Positions 35,517 through 45,147 of a stretch of 64,000 bases of DNA are shown here, piece after piece (position 1 is the stretch's first letter; every line of letters starts with the position of its first letter). Under the pieces are notes generated by a model. The model was not told where the DNA came from and did not search any database. It saw only the letters and a list, made by a program, of their open reading frames with translations. The stretch is from Flavobacteriia bacterium 40-80 (GTDB lineage Bacteria; Bacteroidota; Bacteroidia; Flavobacteriales_D; Crocinitomicaceae). Position numbers and translations under genes: made by a program. The stretch spans positions 145,896 through 209,895 of the forward strand of contig MKVF01000004.1 in the NCBI GenBank assembly GCA_001899145.1. The letters run 5' to 3'.

Positions 35517-36035
35517 TTAATTTTCCTTAACACTGAGAATTGTCTGGAGCATTCTTTCAAAATATGCAGGGGCAACACCTTCCTCCAGGGTAGAAATCAT
35601 GAAAAAAATACCATTTACTTTAATTTTTCTCATGATATAATAAAACTCATTTTCTTCATCTTTATTCAGATGAAAAACAAACAGATCAGGTGCACGTTTT
35701 TCTACTGCGGAAGAGAAAAAATCAACAGAAAGCATTGCGTCAATAGTATCATCAAAAAGCTGCTCATCTCCTCCCAGCTCTTCAACCAGAAACTGAAAAT
35801 CTTCTCCCTTTTTTAAGTGCCAGATGAAGCCGTCCAGCTCATTTTTTACCTGGATCTTATAGTTTCCGATCACCTCATCTTCTACGGGAAAACGTACTGT
35901 TAAGGGCAAGCCGTAAGTCCGCAGATCTTTTTCTATACTGTTTATGTCAGTGTATTCTATTATTTTTTCATTCTCCCGGTCGGAACAGGAGAGTTGTGTA
36001 AACAACAGTACCAATAATAAAAAAAAGGATCTCAA
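35517..36035 (-). CDS. Uncharacterised lipoprotein
   Basis: A protein of 172 residues with a lipoprotein signal ending at Cys17 (TQLSC). The rest is a compact alpha/beta sequence rich in Glu, Asp and Phe, with KIQVKNELDGFIWHLKKGEDF and a final amphipathic helix (AYFERMLQTILSV). I do not recognise the family. It stands alone between the mrp operon (84 nt) and the divergent aminopeptidase gene. Confidence 0.75.
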   Translation of the reverse strand: MRSFFLLLVLLFTQLSCSDRENEKIIEYTDINSIEKDLRTYGLPLTVRFPVEDEVIGNYKIQVKNELDGFIWHLKKGEDFQFLVEELGGDEQLFDDTIDAMLSVDFFSSAVEKRAPDLFVFHLNKDEENEFYYIMRKIKVNGIFFMISTLEEGVAPAYFERMLQTILSVKEN

Positions 36036-36209
36036 TTTACTTTATGTTAAAGGTTAAACGCTATTAGTGAGCAATTGATTTTTTTTTAAATCACAGACTT
36101 TCACGGTTTCTGGTAATTATTTAACGATCTTCCAACATTTAAAGTCCTCCTAAATTAATACAAGTTACGCAATGAATAGTTAATTTCGTAATGTTTAATC
36201 AAAAATAGT

Positions 36210-37505
36210 ATGAAATACGATCGCATACCTCAGGAGCTTTTCATCAAAAACAGGGAAAAGTTCGTCAAAAATATGAAAGAAAACACATTAGCGGTTTTCA
36301 ATTCGAATGATATTTATCCTGTTTCTGCAGACAGTACGCTACCTTTCGCACAGCACAGAGATATTTTCTATCTGACAGGAGCTGATCAGGAAGAAAGCAT
36401 CCTGGTATTATTCCCGGACGCTTCTGATGAAAAGCATCGTGAAATTCTGTTTTTACGTGAAACATCCGAGCATATCGCTATCTGGGAAGGTGAAAAGCTG
36501 ACAAAAGAAGCAGCTTTTGAAGTTTCCGGCATAAAAACCGTTTACTGGACGCATCAGTTTGAAATGATCTTCCGCCAGTTGATGGCAGAAGCCGAAGGTA
36601 TTTATCTGAATACCAACGAGCATTTACGCCATTCTGTTGAGATGGAAACCCGTGAAGACCGCTTTATTAAAAAAGTGAAAGCGCAATATCCTGCTCACCA
36701 GGTATATAAAAGCGCTCCTATTCTTCACCGGATTCGTTCCGTCAAAGAAAAAGAGGAGCTGGATCTGATGCAAACGGCATGCGACATTACCAAAAAAGGA
36801 TTTGAACGCGTTTTGAAGTTTACCAGGTCAGGTGTCTGGGAATACGAGCTGGAAGCAGAATTTATCCACGAGTTTATACGTAACAGATCAAAAGGTTTTG
36901 CTTACACTCCGATCATTGCTTCCGGAGCAAGTGCCTGCGTATTACATTATATTGAAAATAACAAGCAATGTAAAGACGGAGATGTGATCCTGCTGGACGT
37001 AGCTGCGGAATATGCCAATTATTCATCTGACCTGTCGCGGAGCATTCCGGTGAACGGAAGGTTCACTGACCGCCAAAAGGAGGTTTATAATGCAGTCCTT
37101 CATGTCAAAAAAGAAGCGGAGAAGCTATTGGTTCCGGGAATAATACTTGCGGAGTATCAAAAGGAAGTAGGAAGGATTATGGAAGCGGAGCTGATCAAAT
37201 TAAAGCTGATCGACAGCACCGATATTAAGAATCAGGATCCAAACTGGCCGGCATACAAAAAATACTTTATGCACGGAACCTCCCATTTCCTCGGTTTGGA
37301 TACGCACGATGTGGGATTGTGGAATGAGCCGATCAAGGCGAATATGGTATTTACCTGCGAACCGGGAATTTATATCCGTGAAGAAGGTTTGGGAATCCGT
37401 ATTGAAGACAATCTGGTAATACGGGAAGACGGGCCGGCATTCAACCTGATGCGCGACATTCCTATCGAAGCGGATCATATCGAAGAAATCATGAATTCAA
37501 AATAA
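36210..37505 (+). CDS. pepP: Xaa-Pro aminopeptidase (M24B, PepP type)
   Basis: A protein of 431 residues with an N-terminal creatinase-like domain (AMP_N, 1-150) and a pita-bread metallopeptidase domain. The five dimetal ligands are present: Asp263 and Asp274 (LLDVAAEYANYSSDLS), His359 (GTSHFLG), Glu384 (CEPGI) and Glu399 (IRIED). It removes N-terminal residues before proline in the cytoplasm and likely uses manganese. The gene ends at a clear terminator (37519-37552). Confidence 0.95.
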   Translation: MKYDRIPQELFIKNREKFVKNMKENTLAVFNSNDIYPVSADSTLPFAQHRDIFYLTGADQEESILVLFPDASDEKHREILFLRETSEHIAIWEGEKLTKEAAFEVSGIKTVYWTHQFEMIFRQLMAEAEGIYLNTNEHLRHSVEMETREDRFIKKVKAQYPAHQVYKSAPILHRIRSVKEKEELDLMQTACDITKKGFERVLKFTRSGVWEYELEAEFIHEFIRNRSKGFAYTPIIASGASACVLHYIENNKQCKDGDVILLDVAAEYANYSSDLSRSIPVNGRFTDRQKEVYNAVLHVKKEAEKLLVPGIILAEYQKEVGRIMEAELIKLKLIDSTDIKNQDPNWPAYKKYFMHGTSHFLGLDTHDVGLWNEPIKANMVFTCEPGIYIREEGLGIRIEDNLVIREDGPAFNLMRDIPIEADHIEEIMNSK

Positions 37506-37518
37506 TATCATTCAAAAT

Positions 37519-37552
37519 GCCACAGGTTTATCATTAGAGCCTGTGGCTTTTT
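37519..37552 (+). terminator. Terminator after pepP, 12 nt before the next start
   Basis: GCCACAGG (37519-37526) pairs with CCTGTGGC (37540-37547), followed by TTTTT. The A run before it can pair with the T run. The downstream hydrolase ATG is at 37564, so its translation start region overlaps the end of the terminator. Confidence 0.85.
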
Positions 37553-37563
37553 CATTTCAAAAA

Positions 37564-38316
37564 ATGCTGAACTACGAAATTATCGGAAAGGGATATCCTG
37601 TTGTTTTTCTACACGGTTTTCTGGAATCTACCCAAATGTGGACTCCGTTAATGTTGGAGCAGATGCCATTCCAATCCGTTTTAATTGATCTTCCCGGGCA
37701 TGGGAAATCAGATTTGAACAATATTGATGCGGATTTACGCCTGTATGGTCTGGAAGTTTTCAAAGTCCTGGAAACAGAAGGAATTTTCGAATTCGGATTG
37801 GTAGGTCATTCAATGGGAGGATATATTGCGCTGGAGATGGCGAAGCATTCTTCCGATATAGAAAAACTGGTGCTTTTAAACTCTTGTTTCTGGCAGGATT
37901 CACCTGCAAAACAAAAAGAACGCCAGCGTGTTTTACAGATATTGGAAAAGAATAAGAACCGGTACCTTCTGGAAGCTATTCCAGGAATGTTCGTTGATCC
38001 CGCTGCCCATTCCGTATTTATTGAAGAAATGGTTAAGATCGCTGAGCAAATGCCTTTGGAAGCTATTCTTACAGCAACAAAAGCCATGATGAACCGGACA
38101 AGCTCGGAAGGTATTGCTGATTGCCTGGGAACAAATCTGAAGATCATTCAGGGAGAGCTGGACACCTCTGTTCCGATGAACCTGATGCTGGAAAAAACAA
38201 CTAAAAAACCATTCGACCTTTCTGTTTTAAAAGGCGTAGGGCACATGTCCCATAAAGAGGCAGCGGAAGATGTGAAAACTTTACTAATGGATTTTTATAA
38301 GGAAGAAATCGGGTAA
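37564..38316 (+). CDS. Alpha/beta hydrolase
   Basis: A protein of 250 residues when started at ATG 37564. An in-frame GTG at 37543 is inside the terminator stem and is rejected; ATG 37564 gives the standard fold start MLNYEIIGKGYPVVFLHGF. Ser83 in GHSMGG is the nucleophile, with DLPGHGKSD before it and a final GVGHMSHKE with His. Substrate unknown; it is of the MenH/BioH-like general class. It is convergent with the lipase gene, 1 nt between stops. Confidence 0.85.
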   Translation: MLNYEIIGKGYPVVFLHGFLESTQMWTPLMLEQMPFQSVLIDLPGHGKSDLNNIDADLRLYGLEVFKVLETEGIFEFGLVGHSMGGYIALEMAKHSSDIEKLVLLNSCFWQDSPAKQKERQRVLQILEKNKNRYLLEAIPGMFVDPAAHSVFIEEMVKIAEQMPLEAILTATKAMMNRTSSEGIADCLGTNLKIIQGELDTSVPMNLMLEKTTKKPFDLSVLKGVGHMSHKEAAEDVKTLLMDFYKEEIG

Positions 38317-38317
38317 T

Positions 38318-39514
38318 TTACCTCTTCACTTTCTCCGGCATCACAAAATACTTCTGCCCTAACTGATCATAGGCTTCCGGAAAATAAGCTTTCAGTACTG
38401 CCGTATAATAATTATAGGGTTTGTGCTGCAAAAATTTACTTGGCTGTTTGTAAAGATCTTTATCTTCAAATATTCCGTGTTCATCCCGTTTGTAAATCCG
38501 CATCAGCGAATCACTCTGCAAAATGGAAGAATCTTTAAGCTCTAACGGATATTCCGTGGGTGAAAGCATTATTCTATTTCCGGTGTGCACATAATTTACA
38601 TCCTCATAAAATGCAGGCATGACAATTTCTCCCAGCTCTTTTATCAATTGCTTTTCTATATTCTGCGACATCTTTCTCACCATCAGGTTGACCTTGTCCT
38701 TAAAAAGGTACAATCCGCCTTCCAAGGCTGTTTTCTGAATGGAGAATTCTTCCCGGTTCAGGATAATATCCGATAAATTTTCTTTCCAGAAAGTACTGTC
38801 ATTATAGCTTACGGGCAACCTCGGAACGAAATCTGCAGGATTGTGGATCAGGTAGCTCATACCCGGTTCACAGAACTTTTCATTGTACTCCTTAACAAAC
38901 GAAGGATTACCAATCATGGGATTTGCAAAAGCGTAAACCTTAAAGTTATTCTTTGCGCTCAGCTCTTTTTCCGGCAAATATGCCAGATAAGCACGTACTA
39001 TCTGTGCCAGTGCCCCTCCCTGAGAATGACCCGTAATACAGATATTATAAATTCCTTCTTTGTTTAATCCTTTTATTTGCTTCAACAGATCATCCTTAAA
39101 AAAACAGACTGCCAGCATATAACCCGCATGAATATGGCTCTCCCTGTTTTCCCCAACCTGGTATTCAAATTCTTTACCGTTAATAAGAATTTTACTCTTC
39201 ACAGGAATCATAGAAGCATAAAGATTTTCCAGCCAGCTGGATTGCTTTGAGGTAGAACCCCGGAAATGAATCACGCCTTTATTTCCACTCGTATAAATCT
39301 GAAATTTATTATCCATTCCGTAAACCGGAGAGGTATATACTTTTTTATAACCGGCGGGAAGAATTTCAATGTCACTGCCATACAGATCCAGATAGGTAAA
39401 ACTATTGCAGATCTGGATCATTGCACGTGCTTCATTGGCATCAAATCCGCTTTTAAGCTGGGCAGTCACGGAACATGTGGCGATAAGCACAAAGAAAAAA
39501 ATCAGCAGCTTCAT
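38318..39514 (-). CDS. Secreted class 3 lipase-like protein
   Basis: A protein of 398 residues with a signal peptide (about 1-19). The lipase class 3 fold shows VIHFRGSTS for the oxyanion region, nucleophile Ser164 in ITGHSQGGALAQ, and the PADFVPRLP region with the likely acid and downstream His. The C-terminal 130 residues are poorly conserved and polar. It should hydrolyse acyl esters in the periplasm or outside, with unknown substrate. It is a single-gene unit. Confidence 0.85.
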   Translation of the reverse strand: MKLLIFFFVLIATCSVTAQLKSGFDANEARAMIQICNSFTYLDLYGSDIEILPAGYKKVYTSPVYGMDNKFQIYTSGNKGVIHFRGSTSKQSSWLENLYASMIPVKSKILINGKEFEYQVGENRESHIHAGYMLAVCFFKDDLLKQIKGLNKEGIYNICITGHSQGGALAQIVRAYLAYLPEKELSAKNNFKVYAFANPMIGNPSFVKEYNEKFCEPGMSYLIHNPADFVPRLPVSYNDSTFWKENLSDIILNREEFSIQKTALEGGLYLFKDKVNLMVRKMSQNIEKQLIKELGEIVMPAFYEDVNYVHTGNRIMLSPTEYPLELKDSSILQSDSLMRIYKRDEHGIFEDKDLYKQPSKFLQHKPYNYYTAVLKAYFPEAYDQLGQKYFVMPEKVKR

Positions 39515-39670
39515 GGTTTTATAATAAGAAAGATGTGTAAAGTTACGAATTTACCGTTATTTGAGAAATTGTTCAGGAACCTGAAATCGAATCCTGAGAA
39601 CAGTAAATATTGCTATCAGAAATTGTCATAAGATCCTTGCGTCTGAATACCTTAGCTTCTTAAAGTCTTT

Positions 39671-42151
39671 CTAAAAATTGTATTTCATGGTACGGTCGTC
39701 CAGAACGGCAAAAGAGATCTTGAAGCTGTGATGGATCTGGATGTCTCTTCCTTTGGAAAGAACGTAATAAGCACCGATCCGGAGTAGTCGCCGGGAAAAT
39801 TTAATATTGCGTTCCAAACCTGCCAGCACCTCACCATGCCACCAGTGTCCGTCCTGTAAATAGGCAAATCCCGCTCCTCCAACCAAGCCGATCCGTGTCT
39901 TTTTCATGAACGGAATTTTATTGATAATCGCTCCGTTATCATGGTACAGAACATGTGCTTCAATGATTCTTCTGATAGTAGGTATCAGTGTGTCTAATTT
40001 CTGGAAGGAGTACATCGGGTTGGAAAACCAGATCGGATCACTCCGGCGAAGGTATTTCTTATCCGCATCCCGCAAATCTTTTGAGCTTAAAAACTCGCCG
40101 GATTTAATATGATAGCTTAATGTTCCGATAGAGCTCAGGCTGATCTGCTGGCGGATTCCAAAACGGATGTAGTCGAAATCGACATCACTACCGAACAGCT
40201 TAGGGATTCCCCGCTCATAATAGACATAGAAAATCGGCCATTTTGAACCTAAAATCACCTTCCGGTAAGGTTCTCTCATATACTTCTGAAAGGGTGTATA
40301 AGACAGCTGCAAACTAGCGACTCCTGCCTGATACGTATGAAATTCGGTAGGGTCATCGTTGTTCAGCGATTTGTCCAGCCAGTTGATAAATTTATATCCT
40401 TCCAGCGGGCGGCGCTCTGAGAAATTATAGGTAAAAGTAGAATAAAAGCCATTAAACCATTCGTAATTATGAGTTAGCTGTATTCCCGTCACTTCAATGA
40501 AATTGGAACGTTTAAAGATCTGTGTGATGGCATCATAGCTCCGTATGGCGTCAAAATCATGAAAAAAGCTCATGCGGATATATGCAGACTTAAAGGGATT
40601 ATAACGGAAGCTGGAAGATGTCCTTCCTTTCACATCATTGTTCAGAAAACCGTATGAAACTTCTCCGAACAGATCAATGTATTTTTCATTTTTCCATTTC
40701 TTGAAATAATAAACTCCCGGTGCGTAGCGAGGCCCGGCAATATAGATCGGACGAAGGCTTGCCGCAATGGAATTGATGGTCCATTGTGTTCTTTTTTCAC
40801 GGTTTCGGAAATCAACTCCGTACCAAAGGACTTTCAAAAAGGTAACCCTGTTGAATACACTGTCAATAGAATCCAGGTATTCCTTCCGGCTGTGCGCAAA
40901 TTTGATGGAATCGTTATACTGAATAAACTTTATTTCTTCCGGTGTCAGCTTGATCTGGCGCTTTTCATTCCAGTAAGTTGAATCACGCTCGTACGCTTCT
41001 TGTTCTGTGATTGCAACTTCACTGTTAAAGAATTTCTTTTCAAAGCTCTTGTCAAACTGGTAGTTGGAATAAGCCACCTGTGTTTTGATTTTCCGGACGT
41101 AATTATTGTATTTTATTCCGTAATCAAATTCCTGCTTTGCCAGGTAGTTGATTCCCTTTTCATTGTATCCGTATTCCTGATAGACACCGAAATAATCGTA
41201 TTTCAGCAGGTTCCCCTTTTGCAGCTTCAGATCCAGCTTCTGGATAATGAAGAGCGAGTCTATAACATAAATATATCCTTCCAGCGTTGATGTTGACGTC
41301 GATCGGGCAGTCACCTTTATTTTGTAAATTGTTTTATCTCCTTCTTCGTATTTCGACTCCAGCTTGTATTTGTAGGCCAGGATTCCAGGATTGGAAACGG
41401 GAGAAAGTATTGCTGTCTGATGGATATCAGGAAGCTCGATTGTGTTCTGAAAAAAATTGAAGTCTGACCTTACAGTTGTCTGGTAATACATATTGTCACT
41501 CGTACCGCGTAAAGTATAAGCATTACGGATCTCCTTGACTTTGTTTACCGGGGCATAATTTTTCTCCAGCTGCACTTCAAGAAGGTTTAATTTCTGGTTT
41601 TGTCCGGCCTTACTTTCATCGAACAAGTCTTCTTCGATTTTGGTATCTTCTTCTTTCTTCTTATTGTTCTTTGGAGTAATGTCTTCATCTATTGTTTTAA
41701 TATAAACATTCACCTGATGCGCATAATTCCACGGGCTGATCGTATCTCGCCTCTGAACGACTTTCTTGATCACTTCCCGCCCGACATTTGATTTTTTGGC
41801 GCTGATTATAATATCGTCTGTTTCTCCCGAAAGTATCGGCAATAATTGCACCTGGATGGCCTGATCCGAATACGACACCGGCACAAACACTTCCTTGTCT
41901 TCATAGCCCCAAAGCGAAAAAATCAGATAGATTTCGCCCGGTTGAAAACGCAGCTCGAAATTTCCTTTCGCATCTGTCTTATAGGGAGTATCCTCACTGA
42001 ATTTAACGTAGATCTCAACACCTGAAAGTGGGTGATTATTCTCATCGACAACCGTCCCTTTTACGGCGTACTGACCAAAAAGAACCGAGGAGCAGCTCCA
42101 TAGAAAGCAAACTATAAAGTACCTCCGTATGTCACTTGCTCTTATTTTCAA
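39671..42151 (-). CDS. DUF5686-type outer-membrane protein with carboxypeptidase regulatory-like domain
   Basis: A protein of 826 residues with a signal peptide (about 1-26). Residues about 28-110 are a carboxypeptidase regulatory-like beta domain (GTVVDENNHPLSGVEIYVKF), as found in TonB receptors and surface proteins of Bacteroidota. The remainder matches the long DUF5686 family, with many alternating hydrophobic/aromatic strands and a C-terminal Phe, which fits an outer-membrane barrel. Function unknown. Its start overlaps the end of the small membrane protein gene by 20 nt, so it is the last gene of the coaX-lptC operon. Confidence 0.85.
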   Translation of the reverse strand: MKIRASDIRRYFIVCFLWSCSSVLFGQYAVKGTVVDENNHPLSGVEIYVKFSEDTPYKTDAKGNFELRFQPGEIYLIFSLWGYEDKEVFVPVSYSDQAIQVQLLPILSGETDDIIISAKKSNVGREVIKKVVQRRDTISPWNYAHQVNVYIKTIDEDITPKNNKKKEEDTKIEEDLFDESKAGQNQKLNLLEVQLEKNYAPVNKVKEIRNAYTLRGTSDNMYYQTTVRSDFNFFQNTIELPDIHQTAILSPVSNPGILAYKYKLESKYEEGDKTIYKIKVTARSTSTSTLEGYIYVIDSLFIIQKLDLKLQKGNLLKYDYFGVYQEYGYNEKGINYLAKQEFDYGIKYNNYVRKIKTQVAYSNYQFDKSFEKKFFNSEVAITEQEAYERDSTYWNEKRQIKLTPEEIKFIQYNDSIKFAHSRKEYLDSIDSVFNRVTFLKVLWYGVDFRNREKRTQWTINSIAASLRPIYIAGPRYAPGVYYFKKWKNEKYIDLFGEVSYGFLNNDVKGRTSSSFRYNPFKSAYIRMSFFHDFDAIRSYDAITQIFKRSNFIEVTGIQLTHNYEWFNGFYSTFTYNFSERRPLEGYKFINWLDKSLNNDDPTEFHTYQAGVASLQLSYTPFQKYMREPYRKVILGSKWPIFYVYYERGIPKLFGSDVDFDYIRFGIRQQISLSSIGTLSYHIKSGEFLSSKDLRDADKKYLRRSDPIWFSNPMYSFQKLDTLIPTIRRIIEAHVLYHDNGAIINKIPFMKKTRIGLVGGAGFAYLQDGHWWHGEVLAGLERNIKFSRRLLRIGAYYVLSKGRDIQIHHSFKISFAVLDDRTMKYNF

Positions 42152-42353
42152 GTTCGTCGATATGTTTTTGCATTCTTTTCATCATCAGACGTTTCATAAA
42201 AACCATCAGCAATGCCAGAATTGAAAAAAAGTAATATTGGTACCAGCGGTCAAATCCGAACCGTATTCCCATAATGGTAACACCAATTGCAGAACTGACA
42301 GCAATTATCCACCAAATATAAATCATTACTTTATTATACGTTCCCATAATCAA
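42132..42353 (-). CDS. Small membrane protein
   Basis: A protein of 73 residues with two hydrophobic segments (about 8-28 and 36-52) and a charged C-terminal helix (KRMQKHIDELENKSK). It overlaps lptC by 4 nt and the large downstream gene by 20 nt, so it is part of the operon. Function unknown; no diagnostic motif. Confidence 0.75.
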   Translation of the reverse strand: MIMGTYNKVMIYIWWIIAVSSAIGVTIMGIRFGFDRWYQYYFFSILALLMVFMKRLMMKRMQKHIDELENKSK

Positions 42354-42880
42354 TCTTTTATAATTCTTCCCCTCGGTTTTAAAAATTCGTAGTAAGAAAA
42401 GTCCTGCTTTGATTTCACTCCGTCCCCGAAAAACTTGCCGTCGGGAGTTGTTACCGTTACCGCCCGCTGGGAAAAAATGCTTGAATCAGCCTGTGTCCAG
42501 ATCAATTCTTCCGTTTCCATCTTCTGTTCCAGTGCCGGTTTTAACAAAACTACCTGGTTCCGGACAAACATCTTTCCTTCATCCGGGTAATACTCTCCGT
42601 ATTTTCCGGTTAAAATAGTTTCGATCTTTCCTTTGGAATCAAAGAAATAGACGCACAGGCTATCTTTCAGCTTCGTCACATTCTTCGGTTCGTAATACGT
42701 TTCAGCGATCGTAGCGAACACACGCACCTTCGCGTACCCGCTATCGGTGAACACCAGCTGTAAATCCTGGACACGCTCATTCGGATCATTATTCTTCACT
42801 GTAATCTTATGAATTTTTTCAAGGTCATTAACGCATGCCCCGAACATCATCAGTGAAAGAATAATTCCAACGAAACGCAT
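42350..42880 (-). CDS. lptC: LPS export protein LptC-like lipoprotein
   Basis: A protein of 176 residues with a lipoprotein signal ending at Cys16 (FGAC). The LptC-type beta-jellyroll shows YAKVRVFATIAETY, GKYGEYYPDEGKMFVRNQVVL and TVTTPDGKFFGDGVKSKQDF with the GDG turn. LptC links the LptBFG motor to LptA in lipopolysaccharide transport. Here it is a lipoprotein and not membrane-anchored by a helix, as is common in Bacteroidota. It is 2 nt downstream of the barrel protein gene. Confidence 0.88.
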   Translation of the reverse strand: MRFVGIILSLMMFGACVNDLEKIHKITVKNNDPNERVQDLQLVFTDSGYAKVRVFATIAETYYEPKNVTKLKDSLCVYFFDSKGKIETILTGKYGEYYPDEGKMFVRNQVVLLKPALEQKMETEELIWTQADSSIFSQRAVTVTTPDGKFFGDGVKSKQDFSYYEFLKPRGRIIKD

Positions 42881-42882
42881 TA

Positions 42883-44259
42883 TTAATCAATTTTATATTT
42901 TCTGAACCAGCGGTCATTGATGCTTGGAGCAAAGCTCACACCAAGGCTGAAGTTAAAAAACTTTTCGTTGTAAGAGGCATTTCCGGGAATTGTCTGATTC
43001 GTATAGCCAAATGAAAAATTGACGGAAGAAATAGAACGCTGAATCAGAAACGGAAAACCGAAACCGGCGGTGATCGTCTTGCGATCAGCATAAGTCCCGC
43101 TTACAGCATAAGGCAGCTGGCTGATGGAGCCCCCGATTCTGTAACGTACTTTTGATAAATATCCTGTTGTAACACGGTCTAAAAATAATTGCTGCGGCAC
43201 ATATTCTATTCCGACCGCATAAGCTGTCGTATTTCTGTAGGAATTTCCGGTAGTTGTCGTAAAATTCTCTCTGTAATCCGTCCACTGATTCATTTTATAA
43301 TCAACCGTAAATGTCAGACGGGAATTCAGCTTTGCATTCTGATTTCTCTTCCTTGTATTCAACACATATTGAAGACCGATATCCAGAGTTTGCGGAAGCG
43401 TCACGGAGCCTTTCACCTGGTCGGAAAGGATATAGGCATAGTCATCAAAGTCATCAACATCTTTCGTATAGGCTTTTTCGTAAATATGCGTCGCTGTCAC
43501 GTTTTGCCGGGGAGTAAAAGTAGCTCCCAGAATAATACGGTCCTGCCCGATCAGGAATTGATAATTAAGTCCCAGCTCATAATAAAAAGAGCGTAAAAAA
43601 TAAGTAGTGGAATACATTACACCTCCATGAACAGAAGCGCCGTTATCAATATAAGCTGTTTGTGTATTTACAGTGGATCCGAACAAGAATCCCAAATTAG
43701 CTCCTACTCCCAGCTTATGGCGTTTAAGGTTCAGCGCATTTACTGCAAGCCCGCCAAAAAACAAATTGGAGTTTCCTTTTCCCTGGTATAAATGCCTCAT
43801 CGTTTTGGAGCTGTTCAGCGGATCTGATTCATAAAACTGATAGCTGCTTCTTGAAAAAGGCCGCAAGCCAAAGGATGCTCCCATGATTTTAGCAAAGGCG
43901 ATCCCGAATGCAAAATGATTGATCTGTGTATAAGATCCTGTTTCTTTATTTCCACCGCTATTACTGATATGAAATGTATTATCCAGCCCGATGGAAAAAA
44001 TAGGCTGACCCTTGCTGATATTCGCGTAAGAAGACGGATTGTAAAAATTAACCGTGATACTGTCCATCTGAGTGGCCAGCGTATTTCCCAACGCATTGTA
44101 AACAGGATGGTTTGCGACATCCATATCTCCTATTCCGTTTGAGCTGAAAGGGTTATTTGTATTTTGCTGCGCAAAAAAAGACAAAGTGAGAAAAATAAAA
44201 ATAAAGCAAAGAATAAGCTTATTGCTTGTTTTGCTTTTGTAGAATACTGTATAATCCAT
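42883..44259 (-). CDS. Outer-membrane beta-barrel protein
   Basis: A protein of 458 residues. The start at 44259 gives a polar N-region before a signal peptide (LILCFIFIFLTLSFFAQQ). The mature protein has many Gly/aromatic strands and NPSSYANISKG near the start and resembles the FadL/porin-type Bacteroidota proteins found between coaX and lptC. No cofactor or catalytic motif is seen. It overlaps coaX by 41 nt; a later Met at GIGDMD would lose the signal peptide, so the long start is kept. Confidence 0.82.
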   Translation of the reverse strand: MDYTVFYKSKTSNKLILCFIFIFLTLSFFAQQNTNNPFSSNGIGDMDVANHPVYNALGNTLATQMDSITVNFYNPSSYANISKGQPIFSIGLDNTFHISNSGGNKETGSYTQINHFAFGIAFAKIMGASFGLRPFSRSSYQFYESDPLNSSKTMRHLYQGKGNSNLFFGGLAVNALNLKRHKLGVGANLGFLFGSTVNTQTAYIDNGASVHGGVMYSTTYFLRSFYYELGLNYQFLIGQDRIILGATFTPRQNVTATHIYEKAYTKDVDDFDDYAYILSDQVKGSVTLPQTLDIGLQYVLNTRKRNQNAKLNSRLTFTVDYKMNQWTDYRENFTTTTGNSYRNTTAYAVGIEYVPQQLFLDRVTTGYLSKVRYRIGGSISQLPYAVSGTYADRKTITAGFGFPFLIQRSISSVNFSFGYTNQTIPGNASYNEKFFNFSLGVSFAPSINDRWFRKYKID

Positions 44260-44941
44260 TAATTGTCAGATGTTCATCATAATTCAGAGGTGCTAAAGCG
44301 CTTAAATCCAGTTTATCCGCATCACCACCGGTGACAAAGATAACCAAATCTTTAAATTCTTCGAGATAAGCATTTATCATTCCCTCAATTTCATATTTTG
44401 CTCCGTTCATTACTCCGGAAGTCATGCTATTAACGGTGGAATTCCCGATTAATTTTGTAGGAACCTTATTTTTTAATAAGGGTAGATTTCCGGTAAATTC
44501 GTGCATCGCTGAAAAGCGCATCTGCAGTCCCGGGGAGATAGATCCTCCGCGAAAAATCCCTTCACTGGTCACAAAGTCAAACTTGATGCAGGTACCAATA
44601 TCAACAACAAGTGCGTTCGTCCGGGATTTTTCATACGCCGCAACTGCATTCGCAAGGCGGTCTTTCCCCAGCGTTCTGCGGGAATCATATTCCACAGTGA
44701 CCGGTACAGGTGTATTTTCAGACAGCAGCAGCCCATCCTCCACGCAAGACATCAATTCCGCTGTCTGCCGGTCATTCAGCACGGAAGAAACGATAGCAGT
44801 ATCATACACAGCATTTTTCAGGAAATCCTGCCATTTTTCTCTTTCTCCAAAGGGGAAAACATGCAGATCATATAATTCTGAGAATAAATAAGCTGCAATC
44901 TTAATCCGGGTATTACCTGCGTCAACAACCAGCGACCTCAT
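44219..44941 (-). CDS. coaX: Type III pantothenate kinase
   Basis: A protein of 240 residues of the ASKHA fold. It has VDAGNTRIK at 6-14 for phosphate binding, VDIGTCIKFDFV for the catalytic Asp, and GGSISPGLQMR. It phosphorylates pantothenate, the first step to coenzyme A. It is the first gene of a run of five (coaX, barrel, lptC, small membrane protein, DUF5686 protein). Confidence 0.94.
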   Translation of the reverse strand: MRSLVVDAGNTRIKIAAYLFSELYDLHVFPFGEREKWQDFLKNAVYDTAIVSSVLNDRQTAELMSCVEDGLLLSENTPVPVTVEYDSRRTLGKDRLANAVAAYEKSRTNALVVDIGTCIKFDFVTSEGIFRGGSISPGLQMRFSAMHEFTGNLPLLKNKVPTKLIGNSTVNSMTSGVMNGAKYEIEGMINAYLEEFKDLVIFVTGGDADKLDLSALAPLNYDEHLTINGLYSILQKQNKQ

Positions 44942-44982
44942 GACAAATTTTTCAGGAAAAGTAAAAAAAATAATTCAATTCG

Positions 44983-45013
44983 CTTGGTGAATCAAAAAAT
45001 GTATCTATCTTTG
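44983..45013 (+). promoter_or_regulatory. Promoter of tRNA-Phe
   Basis: CTTG at 44983-44986, a 19-nt spacer, and TATCTTTG at 45006-45013. The -7 box is an exact TAnnTTTG and the -33 box is one mismatch from TTTG. Transcription would start near 45020, ten bases before the mature tRNA. Confidence 0.7.
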
Positions 45014-45029
45014 CCCTCACCAAAACGAT

Positions 45030-45102
45030 GGGAATGTAGCTCAGTCGGTAGAGCAAAGGACTGAAAATCCTTGTGTCGGCGGTTCGATTCCGTCCATTCC
45101 CA
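45030..45102 (+). tRNA. tRNA-Phe (anticodon GAA)
   Basis: A 73-nt cloverleaf with acceptor stem GGGAATG/CATTCCC, D-arm GCTC/GAGC, anticodon stem AAGGA/TCCTT around the loop CTGAAAA (anticodon GAA), T-arm with TTCGATT, and discriminator A. The 3' CCA is not encoded. It has its own promoter and terminator, so it is a single-gene transcript. Confidence 0.95.
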
Positions 45103-45108
45103 CGCGAA

Positions 45109-45131
45109 GCCTCTCATCTGAGAGGCTTTTT
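45109..45131 (+). terminator. Terminator of tRNA-Phe
   Basis: GCCTCTCA (45109-45116) and TGAGAGGC (45119-45126) form an 8-bp stem with a TC loop, then TTTTT. Confidence 0.85.
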
Positions 45132-45147
45132 ATTTTGAGATAACAGG

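Noticed and set aside
37543..37563. GTG start for the hydrolase at 37543
   Set aside because: It sits inside the terminator stem; the ATG at 37564 gives the usual start of the fold.
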